Shown piece after piece: positions 8,982-21,559 of a stretch of DNA of 64,000 nt. The DNA is from Campanula takesimana (taxonomy: Eukaryota > Streptophyta > Magnoliopsida > Asterales > Campanulaceae), in contig JAOWBW010001046.1 of NCBI GenBank assembly GCA_026119855.1, positions 186,001-250,000 of the forward strand, given 5' to 3'. Both the position numbers and the translations under genes were made by a program. Within the stretch, counting starts at the first letter, position 1; every line of letters starts with the position of its first letter. The notes below the pieces were generated by a model. The model searched no databases. It saw nothing but the letters and a program-made list of their open reading frames with translations, and was not told where the DNA came from.

Positions 8982-11045
8982 TTAAGCGTAGAACCTCTTG
9001 AGCTTGTCGAGGTTGACCTCCTTTGGCAGCTGGTCACCATCTAAATCCACGAGCCGGACTGCACCACCGCTTAGTATCTTTTTGACCACGTACGGACCGA
9101 TCCATCGGGGTCCCCATTTCCCCAGGGGATTCATGGCATTAGGAGGATGTTGTCTTAAGACCAAATCTCCCACATTGATGTTTCGAGGCCTCACTTTTTT
9201 GTTGAAAGCTCTTGCCATCCTTTGCTGATATGCCCTCGTGCGTTCGAGTGCTCTTAACCTTTTCTCGTCGAGCAAGGCTAGTTGTTCATATCGACTTTGC
9301 ATCCAGTCGACCTCGTTGACTTGATTCTCGAGGAGGGCCCGTAGAGATGGGACTTCAAGTTCGATAGGGAGTACGGCTTCAGAACCATAGACCAATGCAT
9401 AAGGAGTTTCTCCTATTGCGGATCGTATTGATGTGCGGTAGCCCCACAATGCTAATGGTAGCTTCTCGGGCCAATCCCTTCCTGTTGAGGCCATTTTCTT
9501 GACGATGGTCTCGATGGTCTTATTTGCTGCTTCGACTGCGCCATTTGCTTGGGGCCGGTAAGGAGATGAGTTGTGCTTGGTGATCTTGTATTCTACCAAA
9601 AGTGCATCCATTTCCTTCTCGAAGTGAGAGCCGTTGTCGGAAATGATTTCATGAGGCACGCCGTATCGGCACATGATATTAATCTTTACAAATTCGGCCA
9701 CTTTCTTGGCGTTGAGGGTCCGGTAGGCTTGTGCTTCGACCCACTTTGTGAAGTAGTCGACTGCCACTAGGACGAATGACTGCCCATTGCTTCCGGAAGG
9801 ATGAACTTTACCGATGATGTCTATCCCCCAACAAGAGAAAGGCCAAGGTGTGACCATGTTGTAAAGTTGTGAGGGTGGAGCATGTTGCAGATTAGCGTGG
9901 AATTGGCACTTGGCACACCTTTTGACTTTCTCGATACAGTCTCGTTCCATAGTGCTCCAATAGTAACCAATGCGTAGTATCTTCTTGACTAGCATAAACC
10001 CATTCATGTGGGGTCCACATTCTCCTTCTTGCACTTCACACATTATCTCTTGAGCTTCGGTCTCATTGGCGCATAGGAGATTGATCCCGTCATGGTGCCT
10101 TTTATAGACTCGGTCCCCAATCAGTACGTACCGAGAGGCTAACCTTTGCAGAGCTGCTTGAGACTTCTTATTGATGTTCTCAGGATAGGTGCCGTCCTTG
10201 AGGAAGTTCATGATGTCCGAATACCACGGAGAGTTTGTTTGAACCTCGTTGATCTCGATACTCATGCAATATGCCGGACTGTTCCTTCGAGCAATTTTGA
10301 AAGGCTTCACCATTTTCCCTTTGGGCATTTCAACTAATGAAGCTATAGTGACCAGTGCATCGGCGAAGCGATTCATATCCCTTGGCAGGTAGTTGAAAGT
10401 GATCTCTTGGAATTGTTCAACCAGTTCTTCAAGGTGCTGACCATACTGTTGGAGAGTCGGGTCTTGGGTTCGCCATTTACCCGATTGCTGATTGATAAGG
10501 AGCAAAGAGTCGCCGAACACTTCTAGTTCCGTGACGTTTCTTTCGAGAGCTGCTTCGAGCCCTGCTATGCATGCTTCGTACTCGGCAATGTTGTTGGTAG
10601 CTTCGAATTCCAGGCGTATGGCAATGGGAGTGTAGATGTCTTTTGGATCGACAAGCAATACCCCTATACCAAAACCGTGTTTATTGGCGGTGCCATCGAA
10701 AAAAAGTTGCCACTTGTCTTCCTCGGTTGTGGTACAAATTAAATGCTCGTCGGGGAACTGTACATCTTCCCCCTTCACTTCGTCACACGGGAATTCGGCA
10801 AGCTGGTCATTGAACACTTTCCCCCTGACGGATTTTAGTGTGACGTAAGTGATATCATAGCCGGCGAGCATGAAGTACCATTTGGCTATTCTTGTTGACA
10901 TGAAAGGCTTCTCGAAGATGTAGCGGAGCGGGTCCACCTTTTCTACTAGCTTGATCGGAAAAGCTTCCATATAGTGTTTGAGCTTTTGAGTGACCCAAAC
11001 CAATGCTGCACATGACTTCTCTAAGACAGAGTAGTTCTTTTCGCC
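8982..11045 (-). pseudogene. Tat-2 pol, 3' part: RNase H end, archaeal-type RNase H, integrase
   Basis: An open frame of 673 codons runs from 11003 to 8982 and is open further upstream to about 11045, where it is out of frame with the preceding RT. Numbered from 11003, an additional RNase H occupies about residues 97-225, with acidic residues D103, E142, D165 and D215. The integrase has a zinc-binding region (Cys363-x2-Cys366) and a catalytic triad D395, D456 and E491 with the usual 35-residue D-E spacing. A basic C-terminal domain follows. All visible catalytic residues are present. The protein would act in reverse transcription and nuclear integration. The only break is the frameshift that separates it from RT. 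Confidence 0.9.
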
Positions 11046-14000
11046 CCTTGGAATCGGCGACTGACAAAATAAATGGCGTTCTCCTTTGTGGACTCTCGTT
11101 GCTCTTGTGCTAACATAGCCCCTAGGGCTTCATCATTGACAGTGAGATAAAGCAACAGAGGTTTCTCCTTGTGCGGCGGAACTAGAATAGGAGGGCACGT
11201 CAAGTAATGCTTTACTTGATCGAAGGCTTCTTGGCACGCGTCGGTCCATTCTAGAGCCACATTCTTCTTGAGTAGCTTGAAGATTGGCTCGCACATGGAA
11301 GTGAGTTGGTGCACAAACCGACTGATGTATTGTAGTCTTCCCATGAAACCTTTAATCTCTTTCTGCGTCTTTGGAGGAGGCATGTCAATGATTGCCTTGA
11401 TTTTGGAGGGGTCTACTTCGATTCCCCTTTCAGTGACCATATAACCAAGAACTTTGCCTCGGATAACCCCGAATGTGCATTTTGCAGGGTTGAGCCTCAT
11501 CTTGTGTTGACGAAGCCTTTCGAAGAACTTGCGGAGATCGATTAGGTGTTGACCATCGGTTCCTTTGGAGTGAATGATCATGTCGTCCACATAGACCTCG
11601 ATTTCTTTGTGAATCATATCGTGGAACAAATCTGTCACGGCTCTTTGGTAGGAAGCCCCAGCATTTCTTAACCCAAATGGCATGACTGTATAGCAAAAGG
11701 TACCCCACGGTGTTGTGAAGGCTGTCTTATGTTGATCTTCCTCGGCCATGAGAATCTGATTGTACCCAGCGAACCCATCCATGAATGAGCGAACCTCGTA
11801 GGCAGCAGTGGAGTCGACTAGCATGTCGATATTAGGGAGTGGAAAATCATCCTTTGGGGAAGCTTTGTTTAAATCCCGGAAGTCTACACAAACTCGAACC
11901 TTGCCGTTCGCCTTCCTGACTGTCACAATGTTGGCTAACCATATCGGATACTCGATAACCTTGATGAAACCCACACTGAGGAGCTTCTCAATCTCTTCTT
12001 TGACCTGCAGAGACCATTCTGGCTTGATCTTTCGGAGCTTCTGCTTTACTGGCCTGGCATCTTCTTTGATCGGAATCCTGTGCTCCGCTACCTTTCTGTC
12101 TAAACCCGGCATGTCTTTGTATGACCATACGAACACATCCACGAACTCCTGTAGTAATGCAGTCAACCTGTCTTTGTCGTCCCCCTTGAAGAAGCTTCCA
12201 ATCTTGGTCTCTTTCGGCTCTTCTTCGGTACCCAGATTAACAACATGCAATTCTTCGTCAGCCTTTGGACCATTCTCGCCACGACTACGGACTTGTTGAG
12301 CAAGTTCATTTAAGTATGTTGTGTTTTCGTGGTCTATTTCATCATAATTTGAATCGTTATTAACTTGTTCGTTAAGTTCATTATTAGTTAATTCATCATT
12401 TATGATGTTTGCAATCTCAGGGTACTCAGAAATATCAAATTTTTCATTAGCAAAGAAAGGAAACACACGCTCGGCTATGGCCTCCAAATCCTCTTGGGTG
12501 AGGGTATTAGAGACACTCTCGGACTCGAAAGTAAGTGTGAGCCGCTCTTCCTTCGTTGCTGTGCGGGGTATGCAACCCATTTCTCGGACTAAGAATTCTT
12601 CGGATACCACGGGCCCTTTCGTTGAATACCAATTGTTGATCGGCTCGGAGCTTGGCGGGATCTCGCTGAGAGTCTCGTTCACGATGACGGTGTCATGGAT
12701 GGCGTTAACTTGGCATTCATTCATCATGGCAAGCTCTTCAAACATGGAGGCTAAATCTGTCAGCTCTTCCCCCACGGTGATTTCTGTCTCGGACTCTATA
12801 GTCACCTTCCTTCCCCACCATTCACGGGGCGACATGGGAGTTGGTTCCCTTTCGGATATCTGGATCTCACAATCGGAGAAGATTTCGAGGCCAGGCTTTT
12901 TGACACCTTTATTGTTAACCCACGGCTCGGGAAAGATCATGTATGGAACGTCTTCCCCTTGGCGGACAAAATAGCCATTCAACGTCTTGCGGTAAGGCCT
13001 TAGGTTAGAGACTTCATACCGACGGCCTTCTTTACGAGCTCGGGCCTTTTCGTTCTTGATCGCTTGTTCTTGCTTCAAGTCTTCTTCGGAAGGCTCGTAC
13101 CCCAAACCGAATGTGTTTTTGACAAATGGGACTTGCACGGGATGTAGGATTCCTTGCTGATATTTCCCTAAGCCTAAACCAGGGAAGTAGTCCATATTCC
13201 TCATCATGCGGAGTACTTTGTGATTGCTGGGGGTCCATGATCCGTTTCCCCCTTCTTTATCAATGGCGTTGATTGAGACGCCGGAGAGAGTGGAGTCTGG
13301 TAGACCATGCTGAACTTGGTGGACGGGCTCAACTTTTCTGTGGATAGTGATGTTTTCAGCCATTACGGTCACTATTTCATCACCATTTCGGATCTTGACA
13401 CATTGGTGGAGAGTTGACGGTACGGCATTAGCACTGTGAATCCATGGTCGACCCAACAGTAAGTTGAACGAGGCCGGGATATCAAGCACTTGGAATGGAA
13501 CGGACATGACCATGCTCCCAAACTCAATGTCTACTTCGATCATCCCCATGACTGTACGGGCGGTGCTGTCATAACCTCGGATTACTTGAGCAGAAGGCTT
13601 CAAATCAGAATCCTTAAGCCCCAGTATGCCCATGATTCTACCAGGCATGAGATTGAGTGCGGAACCACCGTCCACTAAGACTCTTGAGACGGGCCTCCCC
13701 CTTGCTCGTACCTTGAGGTAAATGGCTTCGTTGTGGTCGGAACCAAACGGTGGAAGGTCCATATCGGCAAAGGTGATGACGTTGCCAAAATGAATGTGAC
13801 CAATCATTGCCGTGAGGTCCTCGGGAGTAGTATCGGGAGAAACTGATGTATCATCGAGATTGCGGATGACAAGATCTCGGTGTTTCTTCGAGGATGCAAT
13901 GAGGTCCCAAATAGAGATGTTGGCTTGAGTTTTCTTGAGTTGGACAAGTAGAGGGTCTTCGGGAGTGTTGTGAGCTTGCGGCCTTTGAGAAGAGGAGCTC

Positions 14001-15121
14001 GGTACGGAAGTGGAAGGGTTGCTTGCTATGACTCGACCGGATCGAGTTAGCATGTTGACGTTCCCATCTTGCTTCTTTTTCCTATTCTCTAGTACTCCCC
14101 TCATTACCTCATCGTAAGTCACTACATAACAAGAATTGTCAAGTTTATTCATAACATTGGGGCCCCCATTCACAATTGGGATTGAATGGGTGGTCCCCTC
14201 GAGTTCTCCTATCTCTATTACATTGACATGCTCGTCATTAGTCACTACAAATTCTTTCTTATCTATGAGATCTTCAATGACATTGCGGAGAATGAAGCAT
14301 TCCTCGGTGGTGTGGCCACTATATTGATGGTAGCCACAATATTTGTGGAGAGCATGATTGGAGTTGATCGTCTTGGGTTGGTACCCTTGCACGGGTGTGA
14401 CTTGACCCTTTGCCTTGAGGACCTCGAACACTTCGGTTTGAGTCATGCCTTGGAGAGGCGTGTAGACACGGTCACTTCGGGACTTCTTCCCTTGAGGTGG
14501 AGGAACCTTTTTGTAATTCCCCTTGTCAATAGTAACGGCGTTGACCGAGGCCTCTTTTGTGGAGTTGGAAGTGGCCTTGTAGCAGTAAGTAGGAGTGGTC
14601 TTCTTAATCTCCTTGAGCAAGTCATCCATGCGTACCCCCGCCTCATACATTTGGGAGAAGTCGGAGTAGCAAGCCCCACTTAGGTGGGTGCGGAGATCAA
14701 TCTTGAGACACTTGAGAAATATGTCCATTTGCTCTTTTGTGTTCGGCCTCTCAACAATTTCAGAGAGTTTGTCATTCCATCTCCTTGTGAAGTCGATGAA
14801 GGACTCATTGTCTCGTTGAGTAGTGTTCTCTAGCTCTTTCCTTGTGGGCCGGTGAGTGGTGTTGCCTTGGTATTGGTTCTTGAAGGCAAGCATGGCGGAG
14901 TCCCAATCAAGACGGACAGTGAGCGGGAGAGTAGCATACCAATCTTTTGCCGCCCCCTCGAGAGTGAGAGGAAAGCATTGAGCCATCACCTTGGGGGAGA
15001 CCTTATTTGGAACCATTGCCCAAATATAAGTCTCAATGTGAGCCATAGGACAAGAGTTGCCCTTGAATTTGCTTATGTCGGGCATCTTGAACTTATCGGG
15101 AAGAGCGGCCATAGTACTCAT
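11021..15121 (-). pseudogene. Tat-2 gag, protease, reverse transcriptase and start of RNase H
   Basis: The 1366-codon ORF contains, in order: gag capsid region (about 1-230), a compact zinc-binding motif C-G-Y-H-x4-H-x4-C (262-275), protease active site VLVDGGSALN (481-490) with LLGRP (555-559), a G-patch-like segment (about 639-657), a long linker, and RT (about 975-1260) with catalytic D1115 and YVDD at 1177-1180. The DGGS protease site is usual for Tat elements. A one-base deletion near 11043 shifts the frame in the RNase H and ends the ORF at 11021. At the 5' side an in-frame TAA (15134-15136) separates it from the gag N-terminus. Both breaks should prevent a full polyprotein. Confidence 0.92.
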
Positions 15122-15133
15122 GAGGATGGATGA

Positions 15134-15712
15134 TTAATAAAGGCTTGTGTCGGAGCCTTTCCCCATGTTGAGCCCATTGAACTTTTGGTCGATGTAGGCC
15201 ATGATAGAATCCACCATTTTGGGCTCATTGTTCTCGGAACTTGGCTCCCCCATTTTCTTGGTGCGGGTGTTGACATAAGGACTCTTGAACAAACCCTCGG
15301 TCCATTCGGATTCATCATCATTGTTCTTGTTCTTTCCCTTGGCAAGGTTGGTGAGCTTTTCTTTCATTAGCTCCATTTCGGCCTCGTGGGCCTCCCTTTG
15401 GCTGTCGAGGTGGGATTGCCAAATGTCGTCTTTGCTTTGTGCCTCTTTGTTAAGGGTGGAGACTTGCTCTTGGAGGAGTTGGACCATGGTTGAGAGCTGT
15501 TCGAGAGACATGGTGTTGCTGCTGCCGGTCATGGTTGATGTTGGAGCTGTTGGAGTGATCTCTTCACGGACTAACCGATTTGCTGAATCCTGGTAGACTT
15601 TGTAAGTACCAATTGAACCTATATTGCAGAAGAGGCCCTTGTCAGTCTTGAGTAACACTTGCGGTCCATGAAGAGGCTTAGAACGCACAGTTGGGCACAC
15701 GACTCGAACCAC
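15134..15712 (-). CDS. Tat-2 gag N-terminal segment
   Basis: The 192-codon ORF is in the same frame as the downstream gag-pol ORF and is separated from it only by a TAA and four codons. Residues about 65-125 look like a coiled coil (EQLSTMVQLLQEQV and a charged continuation). No ATG opens the frame at its upper end (GTG at 15712); the first in-frame ATG is at 15532, so the true start is uncertain. A16 (plus-strand T16, 15727-15742) lies just upstream in gag sense. Confidence 0.7.
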   Translation of the reverse strand: MVRVVCPTVRSKPLHGPQVLLKTDKGLFCNIGSIGTYKVYQDSANRLVREEITPTAPTSTMTGSSNTMSLEQLSTMVQLLQEQVSTLNKEAQSKDDIWQSHLDSQREAHEAEMELMKEKLTNLAKGKNKNNDDESEWTEGLFKSPYVNTRTKKMGEPSSENNEPKMVDSIMAYIDQKFNGLNMGKGSDTSLY

Positions 15713-16860
15713 ATAAGAAAAGACTCTTTTTTTTTTTTTTTTATAAGTCGGAGGGAATGAATCCCTTTTGGGGTTTCTAAGAAAATAATGGAATCGTCAC
15801 ACTAGTATATAGACCATCTCGCGGTCCCATATACTCATCGGATTCCATCGCGCTTGTGAATCCTACATGTGTCGGGATTAAACTAAATTAATGTAGTAAA
15901 GCATACATGCGGGGACGGATTATTATTTTCGTCCAAAATAACCACTTTTGGGGGCGGATTTTTATTGCGTCCATTTCAACAAGTTGGCATGTATGATTTG
16001 AAGACATTAGTTTAGGGAAATCTCGGTACATGGAAACCGACTTGAGTCACGGAGTGTTAGACCCTAACTAGAATTGTGTGGTTTGTGCCCGGCTTGAATA
16101 TGAGGCTCAAAGGTCACCCCCGGCATGTAGTCTTGAACTACGCCACGGGCTGAGGTTTACCGCTTCGAAAGAGCCAAGGTCTGGTGGAGCTTGAAACTTT
16201 CTAGGACGGGCCTCGACGGGTTTGGGGTTGGACTTGTGCGACTCGATAGTGAGCAGTTTCATAGGAATATGTGCATGTAGTGTGAGGTCTAACAACTGAC
16301 AAAATTTTTATTTTTTATTTTTATATTTTTTTTTTGAAAAGAAAGAAAAACACACAAAACACATAAGCACATAAAATTACAACTCCCGAATCACCCGTGT
16401 GACGGGTAAATAAAACACAAAATTAAAACAGTCCGAGGATTCAATTCTGTTCTGATGCAGGCAACTGTGCCCACACCCCACTGTTCTGCTCAGTCACTGA
16501 AACCTGTTTCTGTTCTGGAAACCAACCCAGAAGCGTGCGCCTCTGAGTGATGATGTGGGACGCGCGCGCATGGCGCAATGCTTATGGGAGGCGCGCGCTT
16601 CTGGGGCACACCTGTCAGAATGTCAGACTTCGGACTCAGGGGATTGCCCTGGTCCCATGTTCATATTGTAACCCCTGCAGAAGTGATTAGTGCAGAATAA
16701 CAGAAGAAGAAGATGAAGAAGTGGGCGATTCTGGTTCTTGATGCGGGATGCGCGCGCCTTAGGCTTAAAAGGCCAGACGCGCGCGTCTCCCCCATCAGGA
16801 AACAGAATGCCCAGAAAAGATGTAGATTTCGATCAGAATGCAAGTTTAACCCTCAAATAC
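15713..16860 (-). other. Tat-2 5' leader between PBS and gag
   Basis: The stretch is about 1.15 kb without a convincing ORF. It carries GC motifs near 16540, 16560, 16590, 16750 and 16780, similar to the cassettes in the LTR and beside the plus-strand genes. The region around 15905-15970 contains the duplicated phrase ggg-cggat-tattattt/tttattg. An untranslated RNA with packaging or translation signals would be expected here, but no specific structure was identified. Confidence 0.5.
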
Positions 16861-16878
16861 TCCCCAGCGGAGTCGCCA
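16861..16878 (-). other. Tat-2 primer binding site
   Basis: On the minus strand TGGCGACTCCGCTGGGGA starts one base after the 5' LTR. It matches the form reported for Ogre/Tat elements, which use an arginine tRNA primer (family knowledge; the exact tRNA was not checked). Confidence 0.85.
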
Positions 16879-16879
16879 C

Positions 16880-17848
16880 TGTAGATACCCCGGGGGAACC
16901 ACGGCTTTAGGCTAGAGCGCGTGAGTGATCCTAGGATGTCTAACTTGTTTTTAGAGTCGCCACCTATGTTTTGAGGAATATAAGAAAAACCTATAGATTG
17001 TAGCCTAAGTTTGATTACGAAAACATAGATTCTTTGTTTTGAGGTTCGGGGGTTAGATTACGAGATGGGAAGTACCGAAACACCCATCTCGCCCAACTAA
17101 AGTTGGTCTTGCTTGATCAAAATCTACATGAATGAAAATGTTCTTCTTCTTCTTCTTTAAGTCATGAAAAGGGGGTTTAAAATAGAGTTTGGAATGTAGG
17201 AGATGACTCCTTAACCAACCTCAATGAGATGAGGTGATCATTAGAGTCATGTCCCAAAATGATTTGGGTGATTGCACATTTGATTAACGTAAAAAGAGAG
17301 AGGAGATGAAGTAGAAAAGGAAGGAAAAGATGGACTTTTACCTACAATTTGGAGACCTTCAAATATTTCTTGATGAAATCCTTGGAGAACCTTTAGAAAG
17401 TGATTTTGGTATAGTTTTTGTAAGTTCAATTTTCGGTCCCTGAAAATGGAGGTAAAGAGAGGCTTTTATAGGTGAAAGATGGGTGTTTTTTGGTGCCAAA
17501 ACTCAGTCACCAAGAAATCCTTCCCGGGCAAAATCCTGTAAATTGAGCAATGGAGGGAATCCTGGCCAGAAATCTGTAACTGACGCCCAGAGGCGCGCGC
17601 TTCCTGCTTTGGGGGCGGGAGGCGCGCGCGCCTGGCTCCTAGTGTCGGAGGCGCGCGACTCAGAGAAGGCAATTTTGACAGAATGGACTAGAAAGTCAGC
17701 CCTGTCATTCAGTTTAGTCCCTGGACTTAACGAAGTCAGTCAGGAACTTAACGGAAGTGACAGAAACTAACGAGAAACACTTACAATGGGGAGAAACACA
17801 AAATCAAATGTGCAATCGGGGTGAGCGGTCCAAGGCGGGGTGTCTACA
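16880..17848 (-). repeat. Tat-2 5' LTR
   Basis: It is 969 bp, the same length as the left LTR, with about 14 substitutions and no indels by eye. The TATA box (minus) is at plus 17464-17470, the GC cassette at 17585-17660 and the PBS-like decoy at 16954-16963. It would drive the genomic RNA of Tat-2. Confidence 0.95.
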
Positions 17849-20451
17849 GTAACACAATCAAGCCAAATTAGAGTCTATTAATAACAGACCCCAACCAAGT
17901 AGTAGGGTATGTCATACTATATCATTTTGTCATATGAAATATTTGCACGTACATATTCATATAACCTTTAACACACTAATGTGTCTATCACGATACCCTT
18001 ACTTTCAAGTAGAGCCGAACATCTTAGACTCTAAGCGCGTTGTCGAATAGGTCGTATTGTACCTAGTCACAATCATATCTCGCGTATATGTATCGTTAAT
18101 AATCGAATACATTTTCCAACACCTTTTGTGTTCTATAATCATTGTTTTATGAATTATCTTCATATTACACTAGTCCCTCTTTCTTTAGGAACTCAACTCA
18201 AGAACAAGATATCTTCTTTATACTTTATATAATTCATTGAGTATATGCACGATTAAAACTAATTACTAGCACATTAGTGCTTATTCATAGCACTTTCAAT
18301 ACACACATATTAGATTTAAGTATGTAGTAGAGTTGATCATTCTCTATCTAGTTCTATATTCCAACTCTTTAGTTATTAATACCAAGTATCAAGTAGTCAA
18401 CAAGCCACATTCTATCAAGTAATTATGTGCAAGATTTGCACATACACATCAAGGATAGTTCTAACACATTAGTGCTTGTTCATAGAATTTTAAAGTTCAT
18501 TACCATACACATGTATTGGTTTCAAGTCATGAACAAGAGTTCTTCCTTTTATTTTCAAGTTCACACTCCAATTCTTTGGATGTTCAAGCTAAGGATCTTG
18601 TCCTGATACTTCTAGTGTTCTATAACACCTACAAGATTACTACCATACACATGTATTGGTTTCAAGGCATGTACAAGATTTTATCATCTTACATTCAAGT
18701 TCTCAATCCAATTCTTTGATGTTCAAGACATGTACAAGAATTAATTATCTTATACTCAAGTTATTATTCCAATCTTTGGATATTCAAGTCATGTACAAGA
18801 TTTAATTGTCTTATACTTCAAGTTCCAGCTAAGTAGATGAGTTATACATCTCATACTTACAAGTTTTTAATCCTATATTTTGGATATTCAAGCTCAAGAC
18901 ATTGTTCTAATGCCCCTAAGGTACACAAACATTGGTTTCAAGACACATATAACACATTAGTGCTTGTTCATAGCACTTTCAAGACATATAAAAGAGTTTT
19001 TACTCTTAGGCTCAAATTCTCTATTCAAATCATTGAATATTCAAGTTCAAAACATTATTATGATGCCTCTAGTGCTTCATAACACTTGCAAGATCATTCA
19101 TACACAATCCTTAGGTTGTAAGTTCAACATCTTATATTCAAGTTTACATTCCAATTATCTTTTGGATATTCATGTTCAAGACCACGTTCTGATGCCTCTA
19201 AGGTGTCACAACACTTGCTAGGACATCTTATACTAAGGCTATATACCTCAATTGGGATTATTTCTAACTTATACAAACTTTAAACAAGCTTTTTATTTTT
19301 CAGGGCACCCGGGCGGGCGCTCAAAATAGACCGGGCGGCCGCACACTAGCAGGTGAATCCTTTGAAAAACATTCCAGAAAGATGGGCGGTCGCCCAGGAA
19401 ATATTGTGCGGTCGCACACTAGGCGATTTCAGCAAATGCTCAATTCTTTCCCAGGTTAAGAATTCTCCGTCCCAAGCGTAGGAGTAACTTTCTATTAACA
19501 TTCTAACATCCAAGCAATGCCCAGGAGCATACTAACAAGTTCAAAATATTACTTTCAAGTTTATTTCATTCTTTTTACCGTCCCACAAATAATAGAATAA
19601 TTTTCCTTTTATTCCATTTAAATATTTCACCGTCCCAAAAATATAAGTATAATTTTCTAATATACTAATATAAACATTTAGGGATACTTTCATTCATTTC
19701 CCCGTACCACAAATAATGGTACAATTTTTCTAATATTATTTAAATCAAGTTAATATTTTATCGTCTCACGAATAGGAGTATAAATTTACTAATACTCTAA
19801 TACTCGATAACATAATCCTTAGAGTAAAGTGTTACTCATTTCAAATTCATATCCCCAGTATACTGATACTCCCCTTGTCCCAAATTTACAAGTATCACAA
19901 AATTCAGCCAAATCACGAAATTGACAAGCACAAGTATCAAGAATAACACATAGGCATGTTATTACGAGCAAGGGGGAGCTAGTGACTTACCTACTCCGAA
20001 ATCAAATTCACCCAAACTAATTTCTGTTCGGCAGGAAATGCCCTACTCACCGCCCTGATCATTTATACGAAGTCGAATTTTCGAACAGAGACATAATTAA
20101 GCAAGAGGAGTCGAGAATAGGGTAAACCCTAACTTTTCTTCGAGACAGAGAGAGAACATACGAGAACAATTGGGAATTTTATTCTGAGGAAGAAGCAAAC
20201 ATAAGTTTATCCTTATAAACTTTCAAGAATTGCACCTAGGCCCTCCAAGTTTCACTTTGAGCAAAAAGGCCCTTCAAGTTTCACTTTGAGCATTTTAGCC
20301 CCTACACTTTAATTTTCACAAATGACCCTAATGTTCCAACTTTGAACACTTAGGTCCTAAACTTGCTCAATTAGTTAAATAATTAACTCAATTAAAATAG
20401 CATATAATTATGCAAGTCAAGAATTTAACAGGAATTAGGACGGGCGTTACA

Positions 20452-20464
20452 TCCTCCCATCCTT
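20452..20464 (-). other. Chr-1 polypurine tract and end of pol region
   Basis: On the minus strand aaggatgggagga abuts the 3' LTR. Just upstream, aaaattcgaggacgaatttt is the characteristic end-of-pol sequence of Tekay/Del-type chromoviruses, from family knowledge. Confidence 0.65.
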
Positions 20465-21559
20465 AAAGAAAATTCGTCCTCGAATTTTACTGATCGAAAT
20501 TATAACACATATAAATAATAAATAGAACTCAAGAATAGCAAGAATATGGTATACCACACCATATTATCAATTACCTGCGAGTATTATTCTCACATAACCT
20601 TCTCGATACCGTGACTTTCCCATGAAACTTTCACAAGAAGTATCCGTGCTCAAGACAAGAATCAAGTATCCATACAAGCAATTACCTATATACTAAGTAA
20701 TTCGTGTGATGGAATTTCCACTAAATAGCAAGCTCATACAATAGCCACAAGGAAATCCACTTCACATGCTCGCAACATATGATCAAGAAGCAACCTCGGT
20801 TAAATATCCAGAGTGCTCAGAAAAATTACCATAATCAAGATGTAAAACAAGGTGTAGAACAAGATGTAGAACAAGAATCCCTGTCACATATTATATCCAC
20901 AGCTATCCCATGTAATCAAGATTTATCGATCATAACATCACAACACATAAAGTCAAGCAGATTTGATTAATCAATCCACTATAACCAATATCATCGGGAT
21001 TTATCTATTAAATGATAATCCTTCCACGAAATCCATCGCAATATATTCATATATTCACAAATCTCGAAGGATTATAACAAATCAAATGATCTCTGATATT
21101 CTGCTTTCAAATAATCGCAATTCAAGGATTTAGTTAAAATGCTCAGAAATTTTCTCCCATTCAGTACCATCAATCATGAAATACAAAGTCTTTATGTTCA
21201 TTGAATCTGCTAATACAATAGCCGTATGATCACAATCAATTTCAAGTCATGAGTAGAATTATTCTATTCATAAAGATTCAATCTCCTCGAAGCATATACA
21301 AGTGCGTTACCATTTTGAATTAACACACGTTTTATCTCTTGTTCGAGCTTCACTATGCATAATGAATTTATCATATCCACTATATTGGTGAGTCTTGACA
21401 CATACACTAGAAAATAGTAACACTGGTCATATCCTCCAAATAACCATCATACTAGTTGAATCCACTAGGCAAGGTCAAATACTGAAGTTGTGGTCATCCA
21501 TCATTTCAATATTTAAAAAATTGGCTTCACGTTTATCAATCCATTGGAAAGTGTAGCTT
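20465..21559 (-). other. Chr-1 interior, unrecognisable decayed sequence
   Basis: This is AT-rich sequence with many stops on both strands. By position it should derive from RNase H, integrase and chromodomain coding sequence, but I could not see a match. Near 20845-20875 aatgtagaacaag-type phrases are triplicated. Confidence 0.35.

Larger units (their letters stand above)
2899..17848 (-). mobile_element. Tat-2: 15-kb Tat/Ogre-type Ty3/gypsy element with antisense cargo genes
   Basis: The ends are TGTAGATACCCC at 2899 and GGGGTGTCTACA ending at 17848, with target-site duplication gtaac (2894-2898 and 17849-17853). The LTRs are both exactly 969 bp, and I count about 14 mismatches by eye (roughly 1.4% divergence), so the insertion is young. 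In element sense (minus strand) the order is 5' LTR, PBS, 1.1-kb leader, gag-PR-RT-RNase H-archaeal RNase H-IN (15712-8982), a long 3' region and the 3' LTR. The 3' region (3868-8981) holds plus-strand genes and a 45-bp tandem array. A dual RNase H, an Arg-type PBS and an extended 3' region fit the Tat/Ogre lineage. Confidence 0.95.
1792..20451 (-). repeat. Chr-1 3' LTR (left copy), interrupted by Tat-2
   Basis: The LTR consists of 1792-2898 plus 17854-20451, separated by Tat-2 and one copy of its 5-bp duplication. Without the insertion its length is 3705 bp, against 3704 bp for the right copy, which supports both boundaries. The section 18440-19250 is a loose tandem array in which phrases such as tggtttcaag, atgtacaag and tctttggatattcaag recur. 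A GC-rich block at 19303-19435 carries GGGCGGGCGC, GGGCGGCCGC and GCGGTCGC motifs. Small ORFs at 2424-2669 and elsewhere recur in the other LTR only because the LTRs are copies. No protein-coding signal is visible. Confidence 0.88.

Noticed and set aside
11021..11067. Programmed frameshift between RT and RNase H of Tat-2
   Set aside because: Gypsy elements do not shift at this position, no slippery site with a downstream structure is evident, and a one-base deletion is sufficient.
15703..15712. tRNA B-box-like sequence GGTTCGAGTC on the minus strand
   Set aside because: No acceptor stem or anticodon arm could be drawn around it, and it overlaps gag coding sequence.
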